Shown here in pieces: positions 43,357 to 51,362 of a DNA stretch of 53,641 nt. Made by a program: the position numbers and the translations under genes. The notes beneath the pieces were generated by a model. That model was not told the origin of the DNA. It saw only the letters and a program-made list of their open reading frames with translations, and searched no databases. The stretch is from Planctomycetota bacterium (GTDB lineage: Bacteria; Planctomycetota; JACOTG01), in contig JACOTG010000060.1 in NCBI GenBank assembly GCA_016178505.1, positions 1 to 53,641 on the forward strand, given 5' to 3'. Numbering within the stretch: position 1 is the first letter of the stretch; the number at the start of each line of letters is the position of its first letter.

Positions 43357-45498
43357 TCACGTCGACGCCGTGGCCATCCGTGCTTCCGTGGACGAGGCGC
43401 TCACGGTTCCGACCGTGTCGATCTTCTTGACGATGGCGATCTCGTTGTAGGAGAGCACGGCACATCGCGGGACCGCGGTCGCGACCATCTCCGCGACGGC
43501 GCGTCGAATCGGAGAGCGGACGACGAGAACCGGTTCGATTCCTCGCGCTGCCGCCTCGCGGTGGGCGGCGGCCACTGCGTCGACGAATCGCGTAGCGATG
43601 GCCGGCGCGGTCGGCGCCGATCGCGCTTCGGCCGAAGTCACGAGCTCCGCAATTCCGCGCTCGAGGTCCGGATCGACGGCGAGAACGGCCAGCACTTCGT
43701 CGGCGTCGACGTGCGCGGCAACGATCGTCCGGGCAAGTCGCTGCCTCACGACTTCGGTCAACTGCTCGGGATTGCGGTTGGTCCCGGCCTCGTCCGCGAG
43801 GACTTCGAGGATCGCGGGAAGATTGCGAATGCCGACGCGCTCACGAAGGAGGTTTTGAAGCACCTTTTGGAGTTGGCCGAGGGTGAGGAGATTCGGCACC
43901 AGCTCGTTCGCGGCGGCGGGCGAGCGTTCCTTCACGTGATCGAGGAGCTCCTGCACGTCGTCGCGCGAGAGGATCTCGGCTGCGTGGGACCGCAGTACCT
44001 CACCGAGGTGGGTGATGAGCACGGCCACTGGATCGACGACGGTGTATCCGAGGATTTCCGCGTCCGGCACTTTGTCTTCACGGATCCATGTTGCCTTGAG
44101 GCCGAACGTCGGATCGGTGGTCTGGACTCCGGGCAACGGCTCGAGATCGGGAGCGGACGGAATCGCGAGGCGATACCCCGGCATGAGCGATCCCTTGGCG
44201 ATCTCCTGGCCCTCGAGGAGAACTCGATATCCCTGCGGATCGAGCTGCAGGTTGTCGCGGACTCGGATCAACGGGACGACGAGGCCGAGCGTGGATGCGA
44301 ATTGACGTCGAAGTGCGTTCACTTGCGGGATGAGCGTTCCGCCGCGCTTCGGGTCGACGAGTCCGACGAGCCCGAATCCGATTTCGAGACCGAGCCGGTC
44401 GATCGACAACAGCGACTCGATCTCGTTCGCCGCTTCCGGAGTGGTGGGATCCTCCGCGGGCTTCGTCGTCGCTTCGGCGTCGGCGCGCGCGTTCCCGCGC
44501 GAGAGGCTGAACCACAGGCCGCCGAGCGCGGCTCCGAGCGACAGGAACGGGATGGTCGGCATTCCCGGGAGTGCGCCGAGGAGCAGCAGGATCACGGACG
44601 CGAAGCCGAGCGATCCGGGCTTGCGGACGAACTGCTGGCCGATGTCCGCGGAAAGCACGGACTTCGACGACGCCTTCGTCACGAGGATGCCGGCGGCCAT
44701 CGAGGTGAGCAGTGCCGGGATCTGGCTCACGAGTCCGTCGCCGATGGTGAGGATCGAGTACTTCTGCATCGCCTCGGCAAGTCCGAGTCCGCCCTTCAAG
44801 CCGAAGATGAGACCGCCGACGAGGTTCACGACGGTGATGATGAGCGTGGCGATGGCGTCGCCGCGAACGAACTTGCTCGCACCGTCCATGGCGCCGTAGA
44901 ACTCGGCCTCGCGGGCGATCGTCTCGCGCCGCGTTCGTGCGTCGGACTCGGTGATGACGCCCGCGTTCAGGTCGGCGTCGATCGCCATCTGTTTTCCCGG
45001 CATCGCGTCCAACGTGAACCGGGCGGCGACTTCGGAAATGCGTCCGGCGCCCTTCGTGATCACGATGAACTGGACGATGACGAGGATCGCGAAGACGATC
45101 ATGCCGACGACGAGATCGCCTCCCGCCACGAAATTCCCGAACGAGTCGATGACGCCGCCGGCGTGGCCGCGCAGCAAGATGAGCCGCGTCGACGCGACGT
45201 TCAGCGACAGCCGGAAAAGCGTTCCGAAGAGAAGGAGCGACGGAAACGTCGAGAATTCGAGCGGCTCCTTGCACGCGAGAGTGACGAGCAAGGTCACCAG
45301 CGAGAACGAAATGCTGAGCGAGAGGAGCAAGTCGAGCGCGAACGTCGGAAGCGGAACGACGAGAATGACGAGGATGCCGACGACGGCGGCGATGAGGATC
45401 GAGTCCAGACGTCGCATCGCGAACGCGGCGCCAGCCCCAGCGTGAATGACCTTCACGCCGCCGGTTCCGGTAGACTTTGCGGCATCGACCGGACTCAC
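43357..45498 (-). CDS. flhA: Flagellar export gate protein FlhA
   Basis: 713 residues. The N-terminal half has about eight membrane helices; the family signature is seen in GRISEVAARFTLDAMPGKQMAIDADLNAG. Other marks are LTIGDGLVSQIPALLTSMAAGILVTKAS and SFSLVTLLVTLACKEPLEFSTFPSLLL. The cytosolic domain forms the nine-fold ring that receives chaperone-substrate complexes (VRDNLQLDPQGYRVLLEGQEIAKGSL). It takes up protons to drive export. It overlaps flhB by four bases and is cotranscribed with the rest of the gate. Confidence 0.97.
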   Translation of the reverse strand: MSPVDAAKSTGTGGVKVIHAGAGAAFAMRRLDSILIAAVVGILVILVVPLPTFALDLLLSLSISFSLVTLLVTLACKEPLEFSTFPSLLLFGTLFRLSLNVASTRLILLRGHAGGVIDSFGNFVAGGDLVVGMIVFAILVIVQFIVITKGAGRISEVAARFTLDAMPGKQMAIDADLNAGVITESDARTRRETIAREAEFYGAMDGASKFVRGDAIATLIITVVNLVGGLIFGLKGGLGLAEAMQKYSILTIGDGLVSQIPALLTSMAAGILVTKASSKSVLSADIGQQFVRKPGSLGFASVILLLLGALPGMPTIPFLSLGAALGGLWFSLSRGNARADAEATTKPAEDPTTPEAANEIESLLSIDRLGLEIGFGLVGLVDPKRGGTLIPQVNALRRQFASTLGLVVPLIRVRDNLQLDPQGYRVLLEGQEIAKGSLMPGYRLAIPSAPDLEPLPGVQTTDPTFGLKATWIREDKVPDAEILGYTVVDPVAVLITHLGEVLRSHAAEILSRDDVQELLDHVKERSPAAANELVPNLLTLGQLQKVLQNLLRERVGIRNLPAILEVLADEAGTNRNPEQLTEVVRQRLARTIVAAHVDADEVLAVLAVDPDLERGIAELVTSAEARSAPTAPAIATRFVDAVAAAHREAAARGIEPVLVVRSPIRRAVAEMVATAVPRCAVLSYNEIAIVKKIDTVGTVSASSTEARMATAST

Positions 45499-46583
45499 GA
45501 CGCCACGCTTTCTCGCCGGCTACGACTGTTCCGGACGCGGTACAGGGTCGCGAGGATCTCGGCGACCGCGCGATACATCGTCACCGGTACTTCGCCGCCG
45601 ACCGAGACGAGTCGATAGAGCACGCGTGCGAGTGCTGGACTCTCCACGACCGGAATGCCGTGTTGGCGCGCGAGCTGGCGGATGCGTCGAGCGACGTGCC
45701 CCATGCCCTTGGCGACAACGCGAGGAGCCGCCATTCGAGCCTTGTCGTACTGGAGCGCGATGGCGAGGCGAACGGGGTTCGTGATCACGACGTCCGCGGT
45801 CTTCACGTCGCTCATCATCCGGCGCCTGGCGATCTCGCGCTGCCGGGCCCGCTGCCGGCGCCGGACCGTCGGATCGCCTTCCGACTGACGCATCTCCTCC
45901 TTGATCTCGTGGCGCGACATCTTGAGGCGCTTCTCGTACTGCCAGCGTTGGAACATGAAATCGAGGAACGCGATCACGAGGAACGCGATCGTCGTGCGCA
46001 CGAGCAGCACGGTGATGAATTCCCACGCGACGTGCAGGGTCCCGTCGAAGTCTCGAGCGGTCGGGTTGGCGAGACTCGGAAGCCGCGGCGCGACCGCCGA
46101 CCATACGACGGCGGCCACGGCAGCGAGCTTCAAGAGTGACGCGATCGTTCGGCCGACCGAGTCGAAGGAGATGAGCCGCTGGAGACCCTTGGTCGGGTCG
46201 AGCTTGCCGACGTCGAACGAGATTCGCTTCGCGGAGACCATGAAGCCGGTTTGCATGTAGTTCGCCAGCATGCCGCACGCGGAAACGGCGAGCGCGAACG
46301 GAAGGGAGGCGATGAGCGTGACTCGAATCGCCGACGTCGTGAGCGCGGTCGCGCCGATCGCGCCGAGTTCGGGATGGGCGATGCGGGTGAGCCCGTTGCG
46401 AACGAGATCCTTCAGTGCGTCGATCACCGTCGGGCCATAGGTCAGGAGGAGCGCGACGCCTGCCGCCAGCTCGACGGCACGCATGACTTCCTGACTGCGA
46501 AGGACCTCACCGCGCTCCTTGGCGTCGAAGCGCTTCTTCCCGGTTGCGGGCTCGGTTCGTTCGCCGAAATCTCCCTCGGCCAT
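45495..46583 (-). CDS. flhB: Flagellar export switch protein FlhB with altered autocleavage site
   Basis: 362 residues. The start MAEGDFGERTEPATGKKRFDAKERGEVLRSQEV is typical, followed by four membrane helices and KMSRHEIKEEMRQSEGDP (here RLKMSRHEIKEEMRQSEGDP). The autocleavage motif, NPTH in nearly all members, reads NPVR at residues 269-272 (bases 45768-45779). The cytosolic domain is otherwise normal: IALQYDKARMAAPRVVAKG, then IPVVESPALARVLY. Cleavage between Asn and Pro switches export from rod/hook to filament proteins, so this variant may cleave differently or not at all. The gene overlaps flhA. Confidence 0.95.
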   Translation of the reverse strand: MAEGDFGERTEPATGKKRFDAKERGEVLRSQEVMRAVELAAGVALLLTYGPTVIDALKDLVRNGLTRIAHPELGAIGATALTTSAIRVTLIASLPFALAVSACGMLANYMQTGFMVSAKRISFDVGKLDPTKGLQRLISFDSVGRTIASLLKLAAVAAVVWSAVAPRLPSLANPTARDFDGTLHVAWEFITVLLVRTTIAFLVIAFLDFMFQRWQYEKRLKMSRHEIKEEMRQSEGDPTVRRRQRARQREIARRRMMSDVKTADVVITNPVRLAIALQYDKARMAAPRVVAKGMGHVARRIRQLARQHGIPVVESPALARVLYRLVSVGGEVPVTMYRAVAEILATLYRVRNSRSRRESVAS

Positions 46584-46587
46584 TCTG

Positions 46588-46650
46588 CTAGTTCCCTCCC
46601 GCTGCCCAAGGGGTCACTGCGGTAATGGCGCCGAAATTTCCGTCAGCCAT
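46588..46650 (-). CDS. Possible leader peptide between fliR and flhB
   Basis: A 20-codon frame that starts ATG at 46650, three bases after the fliR stop, and ends in TAG four bases before the flhB start. It reads MADGNFGAITAVTPWAAGGN. The first seven residues match the flhB start (MAEGDFG), and the DNA is nearly the same (ATGGCNGANGGNNATTTCGGCG). It may be a vestigial duplicate of the flhB start, or a leader that couples translation. Confidence 0.4.
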   Translation of the reverse strand: MADGNFGAITAVTPWAAGGN

Positions 46651-46653
46651 GAC

Positions 46654-47433
46654 TCATCGTCCTCCCACGGCGCCGGCGAGCCACGACTCGGCGAACCGAA
46701 AAACCGAGAGAAAGGCCGGGGCGGATCGCGGCAAGATCACGGACAGCGCGCCGAGCGCGACGACGACGCGCGCCGGGTACCCGAAGTCCATCAAGTGGAG
46801 CTGCGGCACCGCGCGAGCCAGCAGGATCACGACCACCGTGCACGCGAAGAGCACGATGAGCAGGGGAAACGCGATCAGGATCGCGCTTTCTACGGCCGTC
46901 CGGACGAGGTTCACCAGCGACTCGGCGGCTTGCGCTCGCAGCGTGAACGATCCGAGGGGAATCCCGCGGAAGCTTCCGGCGATCGCTCCGATGACGAAGT
47001 GGTGGCCGTTCACGGCGAAGAACAGCAGCCACGACACGACGTCGTACAGCTGGGCGAGCTCCCCGACGGACTTCCCGGACTGCGGATCGACGACGTTCGA
47101 GAGGGTGAACCCGATCTCCACGCCCACCATTTCGCCCGCCATCCGCGCAGCCGAGAAGATCGTCGTCAACGCGAGGCCTAGCGAGAGCCCGAGAACGACC
47201 TCGCGGATGACGGCGAGCGCGAGCGCCGACGAGTCGTGCAGCACGGCCTGGAGGACCAAGGGCGTGACGGCGATCGTCGGGGCGAGCGCGACGGTGATGC
47301 CGACCCCGAGAGCGATGCGCACGCGCAGCGGCACGCCGGCCGCCGAGAGCGGAGGCGCGGACATCGCGAACGCGCCCACTCGACAGAAGACGAGGAGCGC
47401 GGACATCAGCGTCACGAGAAAGGCGGTGTCCAT
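46654..47433 (-). CDS. fliR: Flagellar export gate protein FliR
   Basis: 259 residues with about six membrane helices. The conserved segments are LVFCRVGAFAMSAPPLSAAGVPLRVRI, the cytoplasmic loop ending VREVVLGLSLGLALTTIFSAARMAGEMVGVE-like (here IREVVLGLSLGLALTTIF), and DPQSGKSVGELAQLYDVVS. FliR builds the export gate with FliP and FliQ. The gene lies 10 bases after fliQ and 71 before flhB. Confidence 0.96.
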   Translation of the reverse strand: MDTAFLVTLMSALLVFCRVGAFAMSAPPLSAAGVPLRVRIALGVGITVALAPTIAVTPLVLQAVLHDSSALALAVIREVVLGLSLGLALTTIFSAARMAGEMVGVEIGFTLSNVVDPQSGKSVGELAQLYDVVSWLLFFAVNGHHFVIGAIAGSFRGIPLGSFTLRAQAAESLVNLVRTAVESAILIAFPLLIVLFACTVVVILLARAVPQLHLMDFGYPARVVVALGALSVILPRSAPAFLSVFRFAESWLAGAVGGR

Positions 47434-47443
47434 CGAGGGTCGT

Positions 47444-47713
47444 CTATCCGGCGAACTTGCTCAAGCCGCTGAAGATCGGCTTCGCGTACGCGACGACGAG
47501 CTGGATCATCCACGGAAGCAGGAAAATCAACAGGCCGGCGGCCGCGAGGATCTTGGGAACGAACACGAGCGTTTGCTCCTGGAGGCTCGTGATCGTCTGA
47601 AACAGGCTGACGATGAGGCCGACGACGAGACCGGTGACGAGGAGCGGCGCCGAGATGATGAGCGCCGTCACCAGCGTTTGGTGCATGAGTCCCGTTACTT
47701 GAGCGGCATTCAT
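47444..47713 (-). CDS. fliQ: Flagellar export gate protein FliQ
   Basis: 89 residues from ATG 47713, the standard length; the upstream in-frame ATG at 47749 would add 12 residues. GGGAGTG precedes ATG 47713. Two membrane helices are clear (TALIISAPLLVTGLVVGLIVSLFQTIT; LAAAGLLIFLLPWMIQLVVAY) with the conserved LQEQTLVFVPK between them. It lies between fliP and fliR. Confidence 0.96.
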   Translation of the reverse strand: MNAAQVTGLMHQTLVTALIISAPLLVTGLVVGLIVSLFQTITSLQEQTLVFVPKILAAAGLLIFLLPWMIQLVVAYAKPIFSGLSKFAG

Positions 47714-47776
47714 GGGGTCACTCCCGTTGGTGACTCGGTACGAATCCACGGCTCGTCGACCGCGGCACGCGACGCG

Positions 47777-48670
47777 TCATCGAAAGCTCATCGCGAGCGA
47801 CTGGATGACGAGGTGCCAACCGTCCACGAGCACGAAGAGCAACAGCTTGAACGGCGTCGAGATGAGGACGGGCGGCAGCATGAACATGCCCATCGACAAG
47901 AGGATGCTCGACACCACGAGGTCGATGACCAGGAACGGCAGGAACAGCACGAAGCCCATCTGGAACGCCGTCTTCAACTCGCTGACGAGGAATGCCGGGA
48001 CGAGTACGCGAAGCGGCAGCGCGTCCGTCGACTTCGGCCGATCGATTTTCGCGATGTGCGCGAAGAGCGCGATGTCGTCCTCGCGTGTCTGCTTGATCAA
48101 GAACCCGCTGAGACTGTGTGCGGCGCGGTTTCCCGCTTCCTCGGCGCCGATCTGGTTTTCGAGAAACGGTTTCATGGCATTCGCGTGGACGTCGGCGATC
48201 ACCGGCGACATCACGGCCGCGGTGACGAAGAGCGCCAGCCCGATCAACACCGGATTCGGCGGGATCTCCTGGACGCTGATCGCGCGACGGAGGAGGGACA
48301 GCACGATGATGATTCGCGTGAAGCAAGTGACGGAGAGGATCGCGGCCGGTGCCAGCGAGATCGCCGTGAGGAGGAGAACGATCTTCACCGCGTTCGACGT
48401 GCCGTTCGAGCCGTCGCCACCGAACGAGACTTGCAATGGAAGAGACAGCGGATCGCGCGCGGGAACCGACGACGCAGATCCTTGCTGGGTCGAGCGATCG
48501 TCCTTCGGGCTCGCCGGCGCAGCGCCGTTCGCGTCGGATGCGCCGGCGACGAGGTCCGCGGCCGCGCGGGGCTCGTCTCCCGGAACTTGTGCAAACGAAG
48601 CTGCTCCGATCGGGGCGACGGCGATCCACGCGGCGACCAGGAGTCGCAGCAGCGAGCGGGCGCGAATCAT
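47777..48670 (-). CDS. fliP: Flagellar export gate protein FliP
   Basis: 297 residues from ATG 48670. There is a cleavable signal peptide (LLRLLVAAWIAVAPIGAASFAQ), then a disordered stretch of about 55 residues that enteric FliP lacks. The core is typical: LLTAISLAPAAILSVTCFTRIIIVLSLLRRAI, then PPNPVLIGLALFVT and the C-terminal FLPFLVIDLVVSSILLSMGMFMLPPVLISTPFKLLLFVLVDGW. FliP with FliQ and FliR makes the pore of the export gate. The start overlaps the fliO stop by ATGA. Confidence 0.96.
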   Translation of the reverse strand: MIRARSLLRLLVAAWIAVAPIGAASFAQVPGDEPRAAADLVAGASDANGAAPASPKDDRSTQQGSASSVPARDPLSLPLQVSFGGDGSNGTSNAVKIVLLLTAISLAPAAILSVTCFTRIIIVLSLLRRAISVQEIPPNPVLIGLALFVTAAVMSPVIADVHANAMKPFLENQIGAEEAGNRAAHSLSGFLIKQTREDDIALFAHIAKIDRPKSTDALPLRVLVPAFLVSELKTAFQMGFVLFLPFLVIDLVVSSILLSMGMFMLPPVLISTPFKLLLFVLVDGWHLVIQSLAMSFR

Positions 48671-49182
48671 GAGCGCGCCTCTCGCGATTGCCCGCGGCTC
48701 GCCAGCTCGGCGAAGCTCGATCGGGAATCCTCGGAGGCATCGACGACGTTCGGCGTCTCCGTGATTAGATCGATTCGCGCCGGTGAGAGCCCGAGGAGCA
48801 TCTCCTGGGCGTCGAGCCGGACGAGGCACAGGAACCGCTTCCCGCCGAGCGCGTGGACTTCGACGACTTCGATGCGCTTCTTCCCGCCGGCGAGCGTTCG
48901 ACCGAGCGGGGAGAAGCGCTTGACGACGAACGCGGCGCCGACCGCGATGCCAATGACGACCGCCATCGAGATCACGAGGCGCCACGTCGGCACGAGGGAC
49001 GGAATCGCGCTCGCGGGCTCGGGGGCGGATGACGCTGCCTCGGTCGCGGGTGCCGGGTCGAGCGCGCGTGCGTCCGGGATCCCGCTCTCGAGCAACGAGA
49101 CGAGCGCAACGAGGACGACGAGAACGCCCGCGGCCACGAGGGCCCACTTGGGCGGCTTGCGAAATGTCTGCGCCGGCAGCAT
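48667..49182 (-). CDS. fliO: Flagellar gate assembly protein FliO
   Basis: 171 residues. An N-terminal membrane helix (WALVAAGVLVVLVALVSLL) is followed by a Pro/Ala/Ser linker, a second helix ([22 protein letters not shown]) and the conserved cytosolic block IEVVEVHALGGKRFLCLVRLDAQEMLLGLSP. FliO helps assemble FliP. It is the first gene of the fliOPQR-flhBA group. The two-helix form is longer than the common one-helix FliO. Confidence 0.9.
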   Translation of the reverse strand: MLPAQTFRKPPKWALVAAGVLVVLVALVSLLESGIPDARALDPAPATEAASSAPEPASAIPSLVPTWRLVISMAVVIGIAVGAAFVVKRFSPLGRTLAGGKKRIEVVEVHALGGKRFLCLVRLDAQEMLLGLSPARIDLITETPNVVDASEDSRSSFAELASRGQSREARS

Positions 49183-49274
49183 TCCAGTCCAGATCGCAAA
49201 GCCGATGCCACTGCGGAAAGCGCGTCCGGCAAGGGATTCCGAACCTCCGTCGGATTTCGACCGTCGCGAAGTCC

Positions 49275-49303
49275 GACGAGCGTCGGAAAGTCCGACGCTC
49301 GTC
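49275..49303. terminator. Strong hairpin between motB and fliO, terminator-like
   Basis: GACGAGCGTCGGA (49275-49287) and TCCGACGCTCGTC (49291-49303) form a perfect 13-bp stem with a 3-base loop. It is about 170 bases downstream of the motB stop and 92 bases before the fliO start, on the transcribed strand. No T run follows, so it may act as a terminator that needs Rho, or as a protein-binding palindrome. The rest of the 290-base gap shows no gene. Confidence 0.5.
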
Positions 49304-49472
49304 CCGACGCCAACAGATCGCGCGGAGTCGAAGCTCGAAAGCGGTTGCTCATCGTGGCCGAGGCGATGACGGTCCCGAGCGCCTGGAAGCGGGTCGAGCG
49401 GAATCGTGTTCGCGCGGAGACGCGCGACGGGAAGGACGAGGCGGTGCCGCGAGGTCTAGGTCGGCGGCGAAC

Positions 49473-50228
49473 CTACGAGCGCGACTTCTCGGGAAGAAAC
49501 GTGATCGAGAGCGGAGTGGGGTCGGGCACGTTGCCGGCGGCTCCGGTCTTCGAGTCGCTTTGAATCTGCCCGAAGCCAGCGACGCTGATGCGCCTCGGAT
49601 CGATGTGCAGCTCTTGCGTGAGCATTCGAGAGATCACCGTCGTGCGGTCCGCGAACAACTGGTAGATGGACGCGATGTCGGCGGTCGGTGCCGCTTTCAC
49701 CTTCGCCTCGATCACGATCGGGTTCGGTGCGTTGCGCGTCAGCTTGCCGATGCGATCGAAGAGCGAGCGCGCTGCGGGCAGCATCCGCGTCGAGCCCGCC
49801 TCGAACACGCGCTTCTCACCCATCCGGATCGTGAGCCCGCGGTCCTCCATCGTGATGAATACGGCTCCCTCGAGTCGCTCATCTTGGAGCACTTTCGCGA
49901 GATCGTGCTCGATGGTGCCGAAGAGCGTGCGATCCGCGTCGGTGATCGGCGGCAGGTCGTCGTCCGGGATCATGTTCGGAACGAGCGGCGCATGCCGCCA
50001 GTTCTCCGGCGCCTGATCCTCTTCCATCGGACCCAGAGCCGAGTTGCCGGATCCGCCGAACGACTCGTTGAGCGATTGGGAGACTTGCTTGAACTTGGCG
50101 AGGTCGACCTGGGAGATGCCGTACAAGACGACGAAGAACGCGAACAAGAGCGTGATGAAGTCGGCATAGGAGACGAGCCAACGTTCGTGATTCTCGTGTT
50201 CTTCCGGCTTCTTCGGGCGTCGGGCCAT
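49473..50228 (-). CDS. motB: Flagellar stator protein MotB with altered peptidoglycan-binding signature
   Basis: 251 residues from ATG 50228. The single membrane helix carries the proton-binding Asp23 in SYADFITLLFAFFVVLYGIS. A plug-like helix (LAKFKQVSQSLNESF) follows. The OmpA-like domain covers about 95-245. Its usual signature, E-G-H-T-D, is missing: the aligned residues 174-178 read EAKVK. The later RRVEI-type segment is replaced by PTPLSITFL (about 237-245). The known Asp and Arg that hold diaminopimelate are not seen. The anchor may bind another partner. Overlap with motA by the ATG/TGA junction shows translational coupling. Confidence 0.9.
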   Translation of the reverse strand: MARRPKKPEEHENHERWLVSYADFITLLFAFFVVLYGISQVDLAKFKQVSQSLNESFGGSGNSALGPMEEDQAPENWRHAPLVPNMIPDDDLPPITDADRTLFGTIEHDLAKVLQDERLEGAVFITMEDRGLTIRMGEKRVFEAGSTRMLPAARSLFDRIGKLTRNAPNPIVIEAKVKAAPTADIASIYQLFADRTTVISRMLTQELHIDPRRISVAGFGQIQSDSKTGAAGNVPDPTPLSITFLPEKSRS

Positions 50229-51010
50229 CAATCGGCCTTTTGTCCCGGACGCGACTCGGCCTTTTTCTCTTTGACGAGGAGCGAGCCGAGCTTCTGCTCG
50301 ACGATGTTCGGGTGGTCCCCAGCTTGAATGGAGGCGATGCCTTCGACGTACATGCGCTTGGTGATGAGATGATCTTTGTGCTTGAGCTTCATCTTGTTTG
50401 CGATCGGGAGAAAGATCAGGTTTGCGCTGGCCACGCCGTACACCGTCGCGACGAACGCCACCGCGATGCCACCGCCCAGCTTGCTCGGGTCGGAGAGGTT
50501 TTCCATGACGTGAATGAGGCCGAGCACGGCACCGAGGATCCCGATCGTCGGTGCGAAGCCGCCTGCGGACTCGAACACCTTTGCGTAACCGTGGCCGACT
50601 TCCTCGTCGACGTCGATCTCGGTCTCGAGACATTCCCGGACGATCTTCGGATCGACGCCGTCGACGACCATCCCGAACGCTTTGCGTCCGAACTCGTCGG
50701 GTGCCTTTCGCATTTCTTCTTCGAGCGCAAGCATGCCGTCCTTGCGCGCCTTCTTCGCACACTCGACGAGGTACTGGATCATGTGCGTCGGATCGTGCCC
50801 GCCTTCCTTGAAGATGCCCGGGAGTCCGCCGACGGCACCTTTCACGTCGGACATCGGAAACGACACGAATACGGCTCCGATGGTTCCACCGAGGACGATG
50901 ATCGCGGCGGTCGGGACGCAGAGGGCGCTGATGTGTCCGCCCTCGAGAACCTGGCCGCCGACCACCGCACCGAGCCCGAGGAGAATGCCCAGAATCGTCA
51001 AGATGTCCAT
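50228..51010 (-). CDS. motA: Flagellar stator protein MotA
   Basis: 260 residues with four membrane helices. The helix pair near the C-terminus holds FAPTIGILGAVLGLIHVM, then VAFVATVYGVASANLIFLPIANKMK. The cytosolic loop contains the acidic/basic residues (YLVECAKKARKDGMLALEEEM) that face FliG. MotA with MotB forms the ion channel that turns the motor; the proton or sodium choice cannot be read safely from sequence. It lies 9 bases after flbD. Confidence 0.96.
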   Translation of the reverse strand: MDILTILGILLGLGAVVGGQVLEGGHISALCVPTAAIIVLGGTIGAVFVSFPMSDVKGAVGGLPGIFKEGGHDPTHMIQYLVECAKKARKDGMLALEEEMRKAPDEFGRKAFGMVVDGVDPKIVRECLETEIDVDEEVGHGYAKVFESAGGFAPTIGILGAVLGLIHVMENLSDPSKLGGGIAVAFVATVYGVASANLIFLPIANKMKLKHKDHLITKRMYVEGIASIQAGDHPNIVEQKLGSLLVKEKKAESRPGQKAD

Positions 51011-51019
51011 GATTGCCGC

Positions 51020-51238
51020 CTAGTCTTCCAGCGAAGTCGAGAGGGCCCCAGCGGTGGTCGCCGCGACGGCTCGGCGATAATCGAGTACGCGATTCACGAT
51101 CTCATCGCACGAGTCACGAACGACGACGCTGTCGCCGTTGGCGAGGGTGATGACGGTGTCTGGCGTGGCTTCGACCCTCACGATGAGTTCCGCGTTGAGC
51201 AAGTACTTCGAACGATCGAAACGAGTCACTTGGATCAC
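51020..51238 (-). CDS. flbD: Flagellar protein FlbD (SwrD family)
   Basis: 72 residues. The family pattern is clear: MIQVTRFDRSKYLLNAELIVRVEATPDTVITLANGDSVVVRDS. It is a small beta-rich protein found next to motAB; in Bacillus the homologue SwrD raises torque. This FlbD is unrelated to the Caulobacter regulator of the same name. It is first in the flbD-motA-motB operon, with a possible sigma-28 promoter upstream. Confidence 0.9.
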   Translation of the reverse strand: MIQVTRFDRSKYLLNAELIVRVEATPDTVITLANGDSVVVRDSCDEIVNRVLDYRRAVAATTAGALSTSLED

Positions 51239-51267
51239 GGATGTTCCTCCGAGATTCGGTCGATTAC

Positions 51268-51296
51268 CGATCGGCGCACTCGAACGAGAAACTTGA
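51268..51296 (-). promoter_or_regulatory. Weak sigma-28 promoter candidate for flbD-motAB
   Basis: On the minus strand TCAAGTTT (7 of 8 against TAAAGTTT) is followed after 13 bases by GCCGATCG (6 of 8 against GCCGATAA). The ideal spacer is 11, so the fit is imperfect. Transcription would begin about 24 bases before the flbD ATG. motAB are commonly late sigma-28 genes, which supports the reading. Confidence 0.3.
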
Positions 51297-51362
51297 GTCG
51301 CGGCTTGGGATCCGTCGTTTGGCGAAGGTCGCCGGCGTGGCTCGTCGTGCCTGGTCAGGGTC

